Assembly (NCBI GenBank): GCA_014584705.1
Contig: JACTMJ010000024.1
Location: forward strand, 238,554-302,553
DNA: 64,000 nt
Direction of reading: 5' to 3'
DNA from: Acidobacteriota bacterium
GTDB taxonomy: Bacteria; Acidobacteriota; Terriglobia; Bryobacterales; Bryobacteraceae
Notes under the pieces: generated by a model
Seen by the model: the letters and a program-made list of their open reading frames with translations, nothing else
What the model was told of the DNA's origin: nothing
Databases searched by the model: none
Position numbers and translations under genes: made by a program
Part shown: piece by piece, positions 1 through 10,399 of the stretch
How the letters are laid out: every line of letters starts with the position of its first letter
Numbering within the stretch: position 1 is the first letter of the stretch

Positions 1-111
1 CGTTCCGACTCGTCTCCATCTCGGCCGCTCGCCAGATCGAATTGCCGGAGCGCACGGCACTCGCGCCGCGCACCCGTGGGAACGAACCATTCGCGTCGAG
101 GCTGCCATTCG

Positions 112-906
112 CTAACGAAGCCGCCATCGGTCTGTTTCAAATTCGGCTCGCGATTCATCCCAGGTGCCGAATTTCCCGGCCATCTGTCCGCCGTCCACGA
201 GCAGCGTCGCTCCCGTGATGTAAGACGCCTCGTCGGAGGCTAGAAACGCCACCGCCTTGGCCACCTCTGCCGCTTCCCCGCCCCGGCCCAGCGGCACATG
301 GCGGAAGTAGCTCTTCATCACGGATTCGCTATCGAATGCGCCCTTCGTAAGCTGTGTGCGGATAAGTCCTGGGTTCACCGCATTCACCCGGATCTGCCAT
401 GGTCCCAGTTCGTTCGCCACCGTATGCAGCACGCCCAGCACTCCCGCCTTGCTGGCATTGTACGCAGTCAGATTGGGCTCGCCATCGTAGGAGTTCGTCG
501 AAGCCGTCAGGACGATCGAGCCCCGACGCCGTGGTTTCATCTTCGCCGCCGCCAGTTGCACCGTGCGAAACAGCCCCGTCAGATTCAGGGAAATCGTCCG
601 ATCCCAAATCGCTGGCGTAATCTCGTCGAGTGGCGCTTCAATCGCGGTACCCGCGTTCGCCACCACAATATCGAGTTCCAGGATAGCGTCGAACGCCGCG
701 CCAAGCGATGCCGGGTCCGTCACATCGGCGATCACGCCCTCCGCGCCGAATTCGGCCGCCACTCGCGCAGGTTCGGCCCGTTCGAGATCCGCCACCCACA
801 CTCGCGCCCCGCACGCCGCCAGTTCTCGTGAGATCGCCAGTCCGATCCCGTTTGCACCGCCTGTAACCAGCGCCGTCTTCCCGTTCAGATTCACCGGCAT
901 TTCCAT
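112..906 (-). CDS. SDR-family NAD(P)-dependent oxidoreductase
   Basis: A classical short-chain dehydrogenase/reductase of 264 residues, the usual family length. The N-terminal nucleotide-binding motif TGGANGIG is at about residues 15-22, NAG sits in the middle of the Rossmann fold, and the catalytic Tyr-Lys pair is in YNASK. The tail IRTQLTKG...ITGATLLVDGG is typical of this class. It should interconvert an alcohol and a ketone in the cytosol; the substrate cannot be read from the sequence. The first ATG is used; a second ATG two codons later is equally possible and neither has a clear ribosome binding site. It is divergent from the adenosine-specific kinase gene across 125 bp. The 111 bases between its stop and the window edge could not be assigned. 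Confidence 0.9.
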   Translation of the reverse strand: MEMPVNLNGKTALVTGGANGIGLAISRELAACGARVWVADLERAEPARVAAEFGAEGVIADVTDPASLGAAFDAILELDIVVANAGTAIEAPLDEITPAIWDRTISLNLTGLFRTVQLAAAKMKPRRRGSIVLTASTNSYDGEPNLTAYNASKAGVLGVLHTVANELGPWQIRVNAVNPGLIRTQLTKGAFDSESVMKSYFRHVPLGRGGEAAEVAKAVAFLASDEASYITGATLLVDGGQMAGKFGTWDESRAEFETDRWRLR

Positions 907-1031
907 ACTCTAGCGCTTCAAGCGGAGCTTGGCCACGCGGCACCCTCCTGCCAGTGTGGTCCGTGCTTCGCTAAACTGGTTCTCGCGGCGCGCCGTCCCG
1001 CCGTCCGCGCGCGGCGCACTGGTTACTTGCA

Positions 1032-1514
1032 ATGGAACTGAAGCTCATCCCCCTCGCAATTCCCGAAGGCGCGAATCTGATTCTGGGCCAATCGCACTTC
1101 ATCAAGACAGTCGAGGACGTCTATGAAGCGGTCGTAAACACGAACGCCGCCATCCGCTTCGGCGTCGCATTCAACGAGGCCTCGGGCCCCTGCCTCATCC
1201 GGCACGATGGCAACGACGAAGCCCTCCGTGAGGCTGCCGTCGCCGCGGCCGAAGCCATCGGAGCAGGTCACATTTTCGTGCTCTTTCTCCGCGAAGGGTT
1301 CCCGATCAACCTCACCGGCCGTCTCAAGGACGTCCCCGAAGTCGTACGCCTTTTCTGCGCTACCGCGAATCCCGTTCAGGTGATCGTGGCGGAATCCGCG
1401 CAAGGTCGCGGCGTCCTGGGTGTCATCGACGGCGAGTCCCCGAAGGGCGTTGAAGATGAGGCGGGCGCGCAGGCTCGCAAAGATTTTCTGCGGAAAATCG
1501 GCTACAAGCGGTAG
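1032..1514 (+). CDS. Adenosine-specific kinase (DUF355/PF04008)
   Basis: A 160-residue protein that matches the small adenosine-specific kinase family over its whole length, with the family-like stretches GANLILGQSHFIKTVED near the N-terminus, FGVAFNEASG in the middle and GRGVLGVIDG near the end. Archaeal members of this family phosphorylate adenosine or bind adenosine derivatives; the role in bacteria is little characterised. The start is the ATG at 1032. It stands alone between the divergent SDR gene and the O-acetylhomoserine sulfhydrylase gene. A link to the sulfur/methionine gene downstream (adenosine arises in the S-adenosylmethionine cycle) is only an inference from position. Confidence 0.85.
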   Translation: MELKLIPLAIPEGANLILGQSHFIKTVEDVYEAVVNTNAAIRFGVAFNEASGPCLIRHDGNDEALREAAVAAAEAIGAGHIFVLFLREGFPINLTGRLKDVPEVVRLFCATANPVQVIVAESAQGRGVLGVIDGESPKGVEDEAGAQARKDFLRKIGYKR

Positions 1515-1530
1515 TCTGTTTTCGCATTAA

Positions 1531-2955
<1,425 letters not shown>

Positions 2956-3081
2956 GCACGGTCGCATCCTCAGGCACGGCGCTTGTGCGAAATTGGCTCG
3001 CGGGAGAGGCGGAGATGAAAAGATCCGCCCTTCCCGCGGGCGCTCCGCTTGCTTGCACTCCGGTGTAGTCCGCCCCGCTTC

Positions 3082-3255
3082 CTACAGTTTGTGCAGGAAG
3101 AACATCACCCAGCTGAACACCACCATCGCCAGCACCGGCGTTACGAAGCGGCGTCCGAAAAAGCGCAGGAACTCTTCCTTCGATTTCGCCTGCAGCACGG
3201 ATGCCACGGAGGCAGAGAGCAGCAGGAAAATCAGCACGTAGACGAAGTGGCTCAT
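3082..3255 (-). CDS. 57-aa membrane protein, coupled to upstream gene
   Basis: Reading the minus strand from the ATG at 3255 gives 57 residues, MSHFVYVLIFLLLSAS... ending MFFLHKL. There are two hydrophobic segments, at about 4-21 and 38-54, separated by a basic loop (KSKEEFLRFFGRR). The start ATG overlaps the stop of the 161-aa membrane protein gene in an ATGA, which suggests translational coupling. It is the third gene after lepB on this strand. No family was recognised; the hydrophobicity pattern and the tight coupling are what argue for a real gene. Confidence 0.6.
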   Translation of the reverse strand: MSHFVYVLIFLLLSASVASVLQAKSKEEFLRFFGRRFVTPVLAMVVFSWVMFFLHKL

Positions 3256-3737
3256 CCTCTCTTCCCCTTCCCCGCCCTCGCGGCTATCTCTTGCTGGAAC
3301 GTCTTGTTCTCAACCCGCTTCTCGTCGAACAAAAAGAACACCGCCAGCAGATTCAGAATTCCCGCCAGGTTCAGCAGATTGGTCACCATCGAATTCTCGG
3401 ATGTGCCATCAAACGGCGTGTCGTAGCCGAAAAACGTCGCCGCCCACATGGAGAGTCCGTTCGACTTCTGCGCCACCTGCTCCATCGTCCGCATCGCATT
3501 GCCGATCGGGTCCGACGACGAAAGCCCCGCGATAAACATAGGTTCCGGTGCCACCGGAGGAGCTACCGCCGCTCCACCCAGCAAGGTCCCGATTACGGCG
3601 ACGTGAATGATCACGAATAGCGCTATGGCCTTCGTACGCTCTCCCGCCAGCCAGTGTCCTGCCCCCGGCACGAAGATCCCCGCGAACGCCACCCAGGGGC
3701 TCGCCGGTTCTTCCAACCGCTTCGTCGCGTCGCTCAT
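3252..3737 (-). CDS. Small integral membrane protein, function unknown
   Basis: A 161-residue protein with hydrophobic segments at about 13-30, 36-60 and 118-138. The N-terminal WVAFAGIFVPGAGHWLAGE pattern (hydrophobic stretch, PGxGHxxxG) resembles the small TM2/DUF6677-type membrane proteins that are common in Acidobacteria, but that assignment is from memory of the pattern and is tentative. The C-terminus is basic. The start overlaps the lepB stop by four bases (3734-3737) and its own stop overlaps the start of the 57-aa gene, so lepB and both small genes probably form one transcription unit. A function in protein export is only suggested by the neighbourhood. Confidence 0.7.
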   Translation of the reverse strand: MSDATKRLEEPASPWVAFAGIFVPGAGHWLAGERTKAIALFVIIHVAVIGTLLGGAAVAPPVAPEPMFIAGLSSSDPIGNAMRTMEQVAQKSNGLSMWAATFFGYDTPFDGTSENSMVTNLLNLAGILNLLAVFFLFDEKRVENKTFQQEIAARAGKGKRG

Positions 3738-4531
3738 CGCTTGCCTCCCGGAGCAATATCGGAGCCGGTCGGAAAGGTGCTCACAATCCGCAGCATCCGT
3801 CCCCAGCGAATCGTCTTGTCAAGAATCCGCTCATTCAGGCTCTCCGTATACGGATAGCCGTATGACCAATACACAATCAGCGGTTTCCCGATAATGTTGT
3901 CCCGCGGCACCAGCCCCCAATAGCGGCTGTCGAGCGAGTTGTCGCGGTTGTCGCCCATGGCGAAATAGTAGCCCTCCGGCACCACCAGTTCGCCGTTATG
4001 CACGTATTTCCGGTGCATCTCCAGCGCCCTCGCCGCCAGCGGCGTCGAGCTCATCTCCATATAGCGGGGAAAGTTATCCCGGTAGGGGTCTGCCCCGCTT
4101 AGCCGGTTGGACCGGTATGGCTCATCCACCGGGGATCCGTTCAGGAACAATTGCCGCTCCTCCAGATGAATCCGGTCGCCCGGTACCCCGATCACCCGCT
4201 TGACGTAAGCCTGGTTGAGATCGAGCGGAAAGCGGAAAACAATGATGTCGCCCCGTTGCGGATCCCGGTACGGCAGCAGCACCCTCGAAATGGGGTCGGA
4301 AGCGGCATACGCCTGTTTATTCACCAGTAGCCGGTCCCCGATCAGGAGCGTTCCCTCCATCGATCCGGTAGGAATCTCGAAGCCCTGCACCAGTGCCGTC
4401 GTCAAAAACAGAAACAACACGGCGGTCCAGGTCCAATCGGAGAAGCCTCCCGGCCACACAGGCACGTCCGGCTCTTCCGGCTCCTTCGTTGCAGGCTTCT
4501 TCCCGCGCAATCGATCCAGTATTGAAGACAT
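3734..4531 (-). CDS. lepB: Signal peptidase I
   Basis: A 265-residue type I signal peptidase that removes signal peptides at the outer face of the cytoplasmic membrane. A single N-terminal membrane anchor is at about 33-49. The catalytic serine is in PTGSMEGTL at about residue 57, and the general-base lysine is in [11 protein letters not shown] at about 111. The family box [14 protein letters not shown] follows near 185. The frame remains open upstream of 4531, but the ATG there gives a normal length and N-terminus. The upstream gene is divergent queC, leaving about 110 bp for two promoters. The stop overlaps the next small membrane protein gene. Confidence 0.95.
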   Translation of the reverse strand: MSSILDRLRGKKPATKEPEEPDVPVWPGGFSDWTWTAVLFLFLTTALVQGFEIPTGSMEGTLLIGDRLLVNKQAYAASDPISRVLLPYRDPQRGDIIVFRFPLDLNQAYVKRVIGVPGDRIHLEERQLFLNGSPVDEPYRSNRLSGADPYRDNFPRYMEMSSTPLAARALEMHRKYVHNGELVVPEGYYFAMGDNRDNSLDSRYWGLVPRDNIIGKPLIVYWSYGYPYTESLNERILDKTIRWGRMLRIVSTFPTGSDIAPGGKR

Positions 4532-4643
4532 AACGAATACTGCCATTGTCGCATCCGCCAGCGGACTCCGCCCGATGAGGCCAGTCCCGCTTCCGATGAC
4601 CGGTTGGCCCTCACCCCGCAATCTTCGCGACAATAGGAATTTG

Positions 4644-5384
4644 ATGACACCGCCCCCCAACGTCTCCGCCGCAGAGGCGTCCCGTCCAACGAATCCGCGT
4701 CCCCCCGCCGTCTGCCTGCTAAGCGGAGGGCTCGATTCCACCACCTGCCTCGCCGTCGCGAATCGGGAAGGGTTCGCTTGCTACGCCCTCTCCTTTGACT
4801 ACGGCCAGCGCCACCAGGTGGAACTCGAAGCCGCCGCGCGGGTGGCCGCCGCGCTGGGCGTCGAGCGGCATGTAACGCTTCGCCTTGACCTCCGCGCCTT
4901 CGGCGGCTCCGCGCTCACTGGCGATATCGCCGTTCCCAAACACGATCTGGTCGATCAAATCCAGCCTGGGATTCCGATCACCTATGTGCCCGCCCGCAAC
5001 ACCATCTTCTTGAGCTGTGCCCTCGGCTGGGCCGAAGCGTTGGGAGCCCGCGATATCTTTCTGGGCGTCAATGCGGTGGACTATTCCGGCTATCCCGATT
5101 GCCGCCCGGAGTTCATTCGATCTTTTGAGCACACCGCCCGGCTCGCCACCAGGGACGGCGTCGAAAGCGGCGAAGGCGTACGAATTCATACGCCTCTCAT
5201 GCACCTGAGCAAAGCCGGCATCGTCCAGCTCGCCGCTCAACTCGGAGTCGATTTCCGGCTCACGCACAGTTGCTATGACCCCTCGCCGGCCGGACTTTCC
5301 TGCGGCCACTGCGATTCCTGCCTCCTCCGTCGAAAAGGCTTCGAAGAGGCTGGCATCCCCGATCCGCTGGAGTACGCGGCATGA
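4644..5384 (+). CDS. queC: 7-cyano-7-deazaguanine (preQ0) synthase
   Basis: A 246-residue QueC. It converts 7-carboxy-7-deazaguanine to preQ0 using ATP and ammonia, on the way to queuosine. The PP-loop SGGLDS is at residues 27-32, and four zinc-ligand cysteines are at about 210, 220, 223 and 226 (SCYD...SCGHCDSC). PARNTIFLS and [15 protein letters not shown] are family signatures. The frame is open much further upstream but runs through lepB; the ATG at 4644, with AGGAAT eight bases before it, gives the right length. queE follows after 43 bp, so the two consecutive pathway enzymes are probably cotranscribed. Confidence 0.95.
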   Translation: MTPPPNVSAAEASRPTNPRPPAVCLLSGGLDSTTCLAVANREGFACYALSFDYGQRHQVELEAAARVAAALGVERHVTLRLDLRAFGGSALTGDIAVPKHDLVDQIQPGIPITYVPARNTIFLSCALGWAEALGARDIFLGVNAVDYSGYPDCRPEFIRSFEHTARLATRDGVESGEGVRIHTPLMHLSKAGIVQLAAQLGVDFRLTHSCYDPSPAGLSCGHCDSCLLRRKGFEEAGIPDPLEYAA

Positions 5385-5427
5385 CGGCATTGTCGGCCCC
5401 CAGGCTCCCACGCCGGGAGAGAAGGCC

Positions 5428-6114
5428 ATGAAAATCTCCGAGATCTTCTACTCCCTCCAGGGCGAGGGTTCTCTCGTCGGCGTCCCAAGCGTCTTCGTTC
5501 GCACCAGCGGGTGCAACCTTCGCTGCGTCTGGTGCGATACGCCGTATTCTTCCTGGTCGCCGGAAGGCTCGGAAATGAGCGTTGCCGATATCCTCGCCGA
5601 AGTCCGCCGCTACTCCTCCGCGCGCCATGTCGTCGTCACGGGCGGCGAGCCCATGATCGCACCCGGCATCGTCGCGCTTACGGAACAGCTCTCCGCGCGC
5701 CGCTATCACATCACGATGGAGACGGCCGGAACAGTCTTTGAGCCGGTCCAGTGCCATCTGATGTCCATCAGCCCGAAGCTCTCGAACTCCACGCCCCACC
5801 ACCGGGACGAAGGGCGGTGGGCCGCGCAGCACGACCGTCTCCGCATCCAGACCGAGGTCCTGAAAGACCTCTGCGCTACCTACCCGCATCAGTTAAAGTT
5901 CGTCGTGATGAATTCTTCGGATCTTGATGAAATAACCGAACTTCTTGATATACTCAAGTCCCCGGTTGATTCTGTCATTCTGATGCCCGAAGGGCGCGAT
6001 TCCGCTGCTTTGCGAGAGCGCTCCCTTTGGCTTGTCGAAGTCTGCAAGGAACGCGGGTACCGCTTCAGTCCCCGTTTGCACGTCGATCTCTGGGGAGACC
6101 GACGGGGCGTCTGA
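5428..6114 (+). CDS. queE: 7-carboxy-7-deazaguanine synthase (radical SAM)
   Basis: A 228-residue QueE, which rearranges 6-carboxytetrahydropterin to 7-carboxy-7-deazaguanine with S-adenosylmethionine and a 4Fe-4S cluster. The cluster motif is the ordinary CX3CX2C form, with cysteines at 29, 33 and 36 (SGCNLRCVWCD); some enterobacterial QueE proteins have a longer insertion there. IFYSLQGEGSLVGVPSVF at the N-terminus and VTGGEP near 70 are family signatures, and the tail ends in RLHVDLWGD. Start chosen at the ATG at 5428, after GGGAGA. It supplies the substrate of QueC, encoded just upstream. No queD or queF lies in this window. Confidence 0.94.
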   Translation: MKISEIFYSLQGEGSLVGVPSVFVRTSGCNLRCVWCDTPYSSWSPEGSEMSVADILAEVRRYSSARHVVVTGGEPMIAPGIVALTEQLSARRYHITMETAGTVFEPVQCHLMSISPKLSNSTPHHRDEGRWAAQHDRLRIQTEVLKDLCATYPHQLKFVVMNSSDLDEITELLDILKSPVDSVILMPEGRDSAALRERSLWLVEVCKERGYRFSPRLHVDLWGDRRGV

Positions 6115-6218
6115 CGCGAATTCCGCAAACATTTCGCTTCCCGATGCGTAAGGAACAATTGGAGGCGGCCGCGTTGGATTCTCCGGCGTGAGAAGCAACG
6201 CTCGATGAAGGAGCACGG

Positions 6219-7226
6219 ATGCAAGCATTTTTGCCCAGCATCAATCACGTATTGAGCGCGATCCCGTTCTTCGCAACCGCGTTCCTGTTGGCGTTCGGGG
6301 CGCGCTGGCTCTTCGCCAGAACCACTCGCTACTGCATCGATGAAGAACTTACTGAGCGCGATAATCCTGCCTTCGGCATCGCCTTCGCGGGCTACATGGT
6401 GGGCGTGGCCATCGCGCTTTCCGGCGCTCTATCCCCTGGGGAAGGGGAGGCGCTCCTCGGCGAAGTCCTGACGATTGCCCTATACGGCGTCCTCACTGCG
6501 GCGTTGATGCGCCTGAGCCTCTGGATCAACGACAAAGCGATTCTCTATCGCTTCTCCATCGACAAGGAACTTGTCCGGGACCACAATTCCGGCACCGGTT
6601 TCGTCGTCGCCGGCTCCAGCATCGCCACCGGATTCATGCTGCGCGGAGTGCTCAGCGGTTACAGCGCATCGCTCCTGCTTGGGCTTCGCGACGTCGTCAT
6701 TTACTTCCTCGTCGGTCAGTTGATTCTGGTTGCGGGCGGATGGGTGTACACGCGCTTTGCGGGTTACGACGTGCACGAGGAGATTGGCGACAAGGACAAC
6801 GTCGCCGCGGGCATCAGCTTAGGAGGCTATCTCGCCGCGCTCGGCTACATTGCCAGCGTTGCCCTCACGGGCGCCAGCGGACAATGGGTGGAGGAAACCA
6901 TTACGAGCCTGGTGCTCGCCGCCTTCGGCATCATCCTGCTTGTCACGGCGCGCGTGGTGGCCGATGTCTTTCTGCTCCCCAAGTCTCCTTTGGCGAAAGA
7001 AGTGGCCGTTGATCGTAATGTGGCCGCGGGAGCGGTAGCGGCCGCTGCGTTTTTGCTTGTGGCCGTACTCTTCGCCGCCAGCGTCCATTCTGGCCAGGAT
7101 TCATCCCTCGCCGCGAGCGCACCCCCAAGCTCCGAAAGCATCTCCGGAAGCGCTGCCTTATCCCCGGCGGGAAAAGACGCGGAGAGCGTGGAGCACCCCA
7201 GCGCCTTCGCGGGGGAGGCACGATGA
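6219..7226 (+). CDS. DUF350 membrane protein with four repeat motifs (YjfL-like, duplicated)
   Basis: A 335-residue polytopic membrane protein. The DUF350 signature, an acidic residue plus DN followed by a glycine-rich helix, appears four times: ERDNPAFGIAFAGY (about 46), VRDHNSGTGFVVAGS (119), DKDNVAAGISLGGY (191) and VDRNVAAGAVAAAA (264). E. coli YjfL carries two such copies in 132 residues, so this looks like a tandem duplication of a YjfL unit. A hydrophilic Ser/Pro-rich tail of about 50 residues ends the protein. The start has AAGGAG ten bases upstream. The stop overlaps the next start (ATGA at 7223-7226). It heads a module with a low-complexity membrane protein, a DUF2170-like protein and PspA, as in the E. 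coli yjf cluster, where the biochemical role is not established. Confidence 0.85.
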   Translation: MQAFLPSINHVLSAIPFFATAFLLAFGARWLFARTTRYCIDEELTERDNPAFGIAFAGYMVGVAIALSGALSPGEGEALLGEVLTIALYGVLTAALMRLSLWINDKAILYRFSIDKELVRDHNSGTGFVVAGSSIATGFMLRGVLSGYSASLLLGLRDVVIYFLVGQLILVAGGWVYTRFAGYDVHEEIGDKDNVAAGISLGGYLAALGYIASVALTGASGQWVEETITSLVLAAFGIILLVTARVVADVFLLPKSPLAKEVAVDRNVAAGAVAAAAFLLVAVLFAASVHSGQDSSLAASAPPSSESISGSAALSPAGKDAESVEHPSAFAGEAR

Positions 7227-8881
7227 GGAACGCTCTCAACCGGATGTGGCACCGGGCACTGCAGGTCGTCATGGCGGGCGCGCACTCGTTCGCCGCGGGT
7301 CTTACGTTCCGCCTTGGCGTCTGCCGCAAGCCGGCCCTTGCGAAGCGAGCCGGCGTCTGGGCACTGCTCGTCACGCTGGTGTTTCTGCTGCTTCCCCAGG
7401 ATCTCTGGGCACGTCGCGGCGGCCGGGTTTCCTTTGGGCGGTCTTCCAGTTTCTCGCGCCCCAGCAGCCGGAGCTTCCCAAGCCGAGCCAACTCCTGGGG
7501 CAGTTCACGGCCCACGACGGTAACTCCGCGCATGGGCTCGCGCGGTGAGTCACGGCCGGCCACGAGTCGCGCCTATGGAGTGGATCAATCCGTGCTGAAC
7601 CGGGCGCGCGCCCAGGGAACCGTCTTCCAGTCAAGGGGCGACGCCCAGCGGGCCTTTGAACGCGACAACGCCAACAAGTTCCCCAGCACCTTTTCGAGGG
7701 AACCGGCCAACCGGCCCGCCTACATTCCATCCACCACCACGGTCGACGGCCAGCAATTTGATGTGCGTTATAACAGCCAGCAAGGCGGGTATGGCTATAT
7801 GCGGAACGGCGCCTGGGTGGGCTACAACGCCCTGCGCGACATGGCTATCCTCAGCATGCTGATGCGCCAGAACAGCTACGTTTACCCCACGAGTTCCCAA
7901 TCCGCAAACGGCACCTTCAATGCGGGGGGAGGCAGTGCGTCCGGGGGTTGGTTCTCCGGATCCGGAAGCGGCCTCCTAATCCTGCTGTTGATTATTGGCG
8001 CCTGGGCGATGATCCCGCGGCGCCGCGGAGCCCGCCAATACTATCACGGCGTGCCACCCCCATCCGCGCCAGGAGCGGGAGGCTGGCCGCCTCCGGACGC
8101 GCCGCCGTCACTCCAGAAAGTTTCGCCAAGGGAGAAGTCCATGGGCTCCACATTTAACCTGCGTTCCGCCTCATTCTGGCAATCGCTGCGTCCAGGCAGC
8201 ACCATCATCCTGAAGGACGAGCAAACACTCGCCGACATGATCTCGAGTGGAGAAACGCTGGCCGAGGGCAGAGATTACAACCTGGAGGAAGTGTGGCGGA
8301 TCAAGGAATCACGCGGCGTCGCGGAATGGCAGTTCTTCCGGATCCGTTCCCTTCACGACGAAGACGCCGTTTGGCTGCTCATCAAGAGCGCCGGCGGCGA
8401 CACCGGCCAGGGTGACGATCTCAGCGCTGGGGTTTATTTCGAAGCCGACGGATTCACGCCCGGCAACCGAGAGGATCTGCTCAATCAGGAACTCTACTGG
8501 GTCTTCGCCGAGCCGCCGGACACCTCGAACTACAAACTGCTCGATCTTGAATTCGCGCCGCAATTGAACTTCAATGTGGATGTAAATGGCAATGCGCGGG
8601 AAGCGGAATTCGGGAAAAACGGCAACCTCGAATTCCACGGCAAGGCCACGGCGGACCCCTCCCCGAGCGACGTATCCTTCGCGGATAGCAGCTCGATGCT
8701 AGGGACGGTTGCGGAATATCTCACGGCGATGCGCGTCCCCAACCCGAAGGTAATATTCTTCGAAGTGGGTGCGCCGAATCCGAAAGGCGGATTGATTCGG
8801 ATGATCCAGGGCGCGGATATTGGTCTTGGGGACATCGAAGTGCTCCCTCTCGATGACGCGGGCAGCGGTCCTGTCACCTAG
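7223..8881 (+). CDS. Two-TM low-complexity protein with soluble C-terminal domain (YjfK-like, tentative)
   Basis: A 552-residue protein in three parts. Residues about 1-62 hold an Arg-rich start and a hydrophobic segment (VWALLVTLVFLLLP) that is either a signal peptide or a membrane anchor. Residues 63-245 are Ser/Arg/Gly-rich and low in complexity, with a YGYMRNGAWVGYNALRDMA element. A second hydrophobic segment (GLLILLLIIGAWAMI) is followed by a Pro-rich linker and a soluble domain of about 240 residues from GSTFNLRS to the end. By position and partners the C-terminal domain could be the YjfK/DUF2491 equivalent, but I cannot confirm the family by reading. It is translationally coupled to the DUF350 gene and sits 104 bp ahead of the DUF2170-like gene. 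Confidence 0.7.
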   Translation: MRNALNRMWHRALQVVMAGAHSFAAGLTFRLGVCRKPALAKRAGVWALLVTLVFLLLPQDLWARRGGRVSFGRSSSFSRPSSRSFPSRANSWGSSRPTTVTPRMGSRGESRPATSRAYGVDQSVLNRARAQGTVFQSRGDAQRAFERDNANKFPSTFSREPANRPAYIPSTTTVDGQQFDVRYNSQQGGYGYMRNGAWVGYNALRDMAILSMLMRQNSYVYPTSSQSANGTFNAGGGSASGGWFSGSGSGLLILLLIIGAWAMIPRRRGARQYYHGVPPPSAPGAGGWPPPDAPPSLQKVSPREKSMGSTFNLRSASFWQSLRPGSTIILKDEQTLADMISSGETLAEGRDYNLEEVWRIKESRGVAEWQFFRIRSLHDEDAVWLLIKSAGGDTGQGDDLSAGVYFEADGFTPGNREDLLNQELYWVFAEPPDTSNYKLLDLEFAPQLNFNVDVNGNAREAEFGKNGNLEFHGKATADPSPSDVSFADSSSMLGTVAEYLTAMRVPNPKVIFFEVGAPNPKGGLIRMIQGADIGLGDIEVLPLDDAGSGPVT

Positions 8882-8985
8882 GAGTTCCGCCCGGTTTTTC
8901 CGGAATCCGGTCCGGCATGCACATTTTTAACTCGCGGTGGCCAAGGTTTCCCATTGGCCCTCGTAACTGGATTATGGAGACAGCA

Positions 8986-9435
8986 ATGACGACAAGTGAA
9001 AACCTCTCCAGCCTGGCGGAAATGGCCGAGGTGCTGGAAGATAGCGGCTACGAAGTGGCACAGGGCGATAACTTCCTGGCCGTCAAAGTTCCGCACGGCG
9101 ATAAGGCCCCGGCCCACGCCTTGCTGACCATCGATGAGATTCGCGGCAAGCTGATGATTTCATCCCGAGTGGCTCGCTATGGCGATATTGCCGAGAGCCG
9201 CCTCTCGGCTTTTCAGGCCGCTCTGCTCGATGCGAACACGCGTATCGATCCCTTCGCGTTCGCCACACTGACTGACCGGGATGATCCGGATCTCGATTCT
9301 CCCGACGAGTGGCTTGTCATGTTGATTGAGAGTATCAGCCTCGGCGATCTCTCGGCGCACGAACTGCGCACTGCCATGGCGGACCTCGCCAACGCACTGC
9401 CGGCCGCGGACGAGATTCTGGCGGCCGTCGCGTAA
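8986..9435 (+). CDS. DUF2170 / YjfI-like protein
   Basis: A 149-residue acidic soluble protein. The central FQAALLDANTRIDPFAFATL and the following LIESISLGDLSAHELRTAM resemble the YjfI/DUF2170 family, whose E. coli member is encoded next to the PspA paralogue YjfJ. No catalytic motif is apparent; related proteins are thought to act as PspA partners or chaperone-like factors, which is not shown here. The ATG at 8986 was chosen because GGAGA lies five bases before it; an earlier in-frame ATG at 8974 is possible. It is third in the four-gene module, 66 bp before pspA. Confidence 0.7.
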   Translation: MTTSENLSSLAEMAEVLEDSGYEVAQGDNFLAVKVPHGDKAPAHALLTIDEIRGKLMISSRVARYGDIAESRLSAFQAALLDANTRIDPFAFATLTDRDDPDLDSPDEWLVMLIESISLGDLSAHELRTAMADLANALPAADEILAAVA

Positions 9436-9501
9436 CCATCCGAACACGGCACAGCAGGCAATGAATCCATTAACCAACCGGAAGCGAGAAAGACTAAGAC
9501 C

Positions 9502-10230
9502 ATGGAATTCTTGAAAGAACTCTGGAAGAAGCTGCGGCGCAAGGATAAGGATGCTGCGGAAAACATTCGGGATTACGTAAGCGATGCCAGGGAGGCGATC
9601 GAGAATCGCAAGCGCGAGATCGTCGACTTCCGCAACAAGGTGGCCGAAGTGAACCAGGCCAAGCGCGTGCTGGAACGGCAACTCAGCGATACGGACGGCG
9701 AAATCGCGAAGTGGAACTCCACGCTGGAGAATATCCGCAACGCCGCTCTCGATGTGGAAGCGAAGAAAGAGAAGGGCGCGCCAGTCATGGCCGCGCGCAA
9801 CTCGGCCGCGGAACGTGCTGAAGGCCTGCGCTCCTCGATCAAAGCGCAGGAAGAAATGCTGGTACAACTCCGCAAGCAACTGATGGAAGCACAAAGCGAT
9901 CTGGCCGAGCGCGAACAGAAACTCGTTACCCTCGCTGCCCGCCAGCAGGCCGTGAAGATCCGGCAAGGGCTGAATGATGCCGCCGCCGCCTTCTCCACCG
10001 GCAAGGGAACCCTCTCCGCCGTGGACGAACTCGAGCGCAAGGTGATTTCCGCCGAAGACCGCGAGGCCGCGATCGGTGAAGAGATTTCCCTCACCAAGCC
10101 CGGCTCGGAAGCGGCCGCCATCGCCGCGGAGTTTGACCCGAAGCGTTTGAAGGTTCAGGACGACCTCGACGCCTACTTCGGGAGCCCCGCCGCATTGCCC
10201 GCTCCGAAGGATGTGACCCCGGCCTCATAG
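9502..10230 (+). CDS. PspA/IM30-family membrane-remodelling protein
   Basis: A 242-residue protein that is almost entirely helical and charged, with heptad-like coiled coil from about residue 20 to 190, as in PspA/IM30 (ESCRT-III-like) proteins. The start MEFLKELWKKLRRKDKD is an amphipathic helix of the kind that binds lipid, and a short Pro/Ala tail closes the protein. PspA proteins assemble on the inner face of the membrane and maintain it under stress. With DUF350 and DUF2170 neighbours this is a YjfJ-type PspA rather than the pspABC type. A strong intrinsic terminator at 10281-10320 ends the module. Confidence 0.88.
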   Translation: MEFLKELWKKLRRKDKDAAENIRDYVSDAREAIENRKREIVDFRNKVAEVNQAKRVLERQLSDTDGEIAKWNSTLENIRNAALDVEAKKEKGAPVMAARNSAAERAEGLRSSIKAQEEMLVQLRKQLMEAQSDLAEREQKLVTLAARQQAVKIRQGLNDAAAAFSTGKGTLSAVDELERKVISAEDREAAIGEEISLTKPGSEAAAIAAEFDPKRLKVQDDLDAYFGSPAALPAPKDVTPAS

Positions 10231-10280
10231 CGCGGGGATCGCTCTCCGGCGGGGACATTCGCCGTGTGCGGATCGGGAGA

Positions 10281-10320
10281 AGGGCGGGTGCGTGACCGGC
10301 ATTGGTCACGCACCCGCCCT
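10281..10320 (+). terminator. Intrinsic terminator of the PspA module
   Basis: A perfect 17-bp GC-rich stem (10281-10297 with 10304-10320) closes a six-base loop GGCATT and is followed by TTCCACTTTCC. It lies 50 bp after the pspA stop and 80 bp before ridA, so it separates the two transcription units. Confidence 0.85.
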
Positions 10321-10399
10321 TTCCACTTTCCTCTCTATACCGCAATGCGCGGCCCTCGCCGCTTGTCCGCGAACGCTCCGGTATGCGAACCTGCCAACA

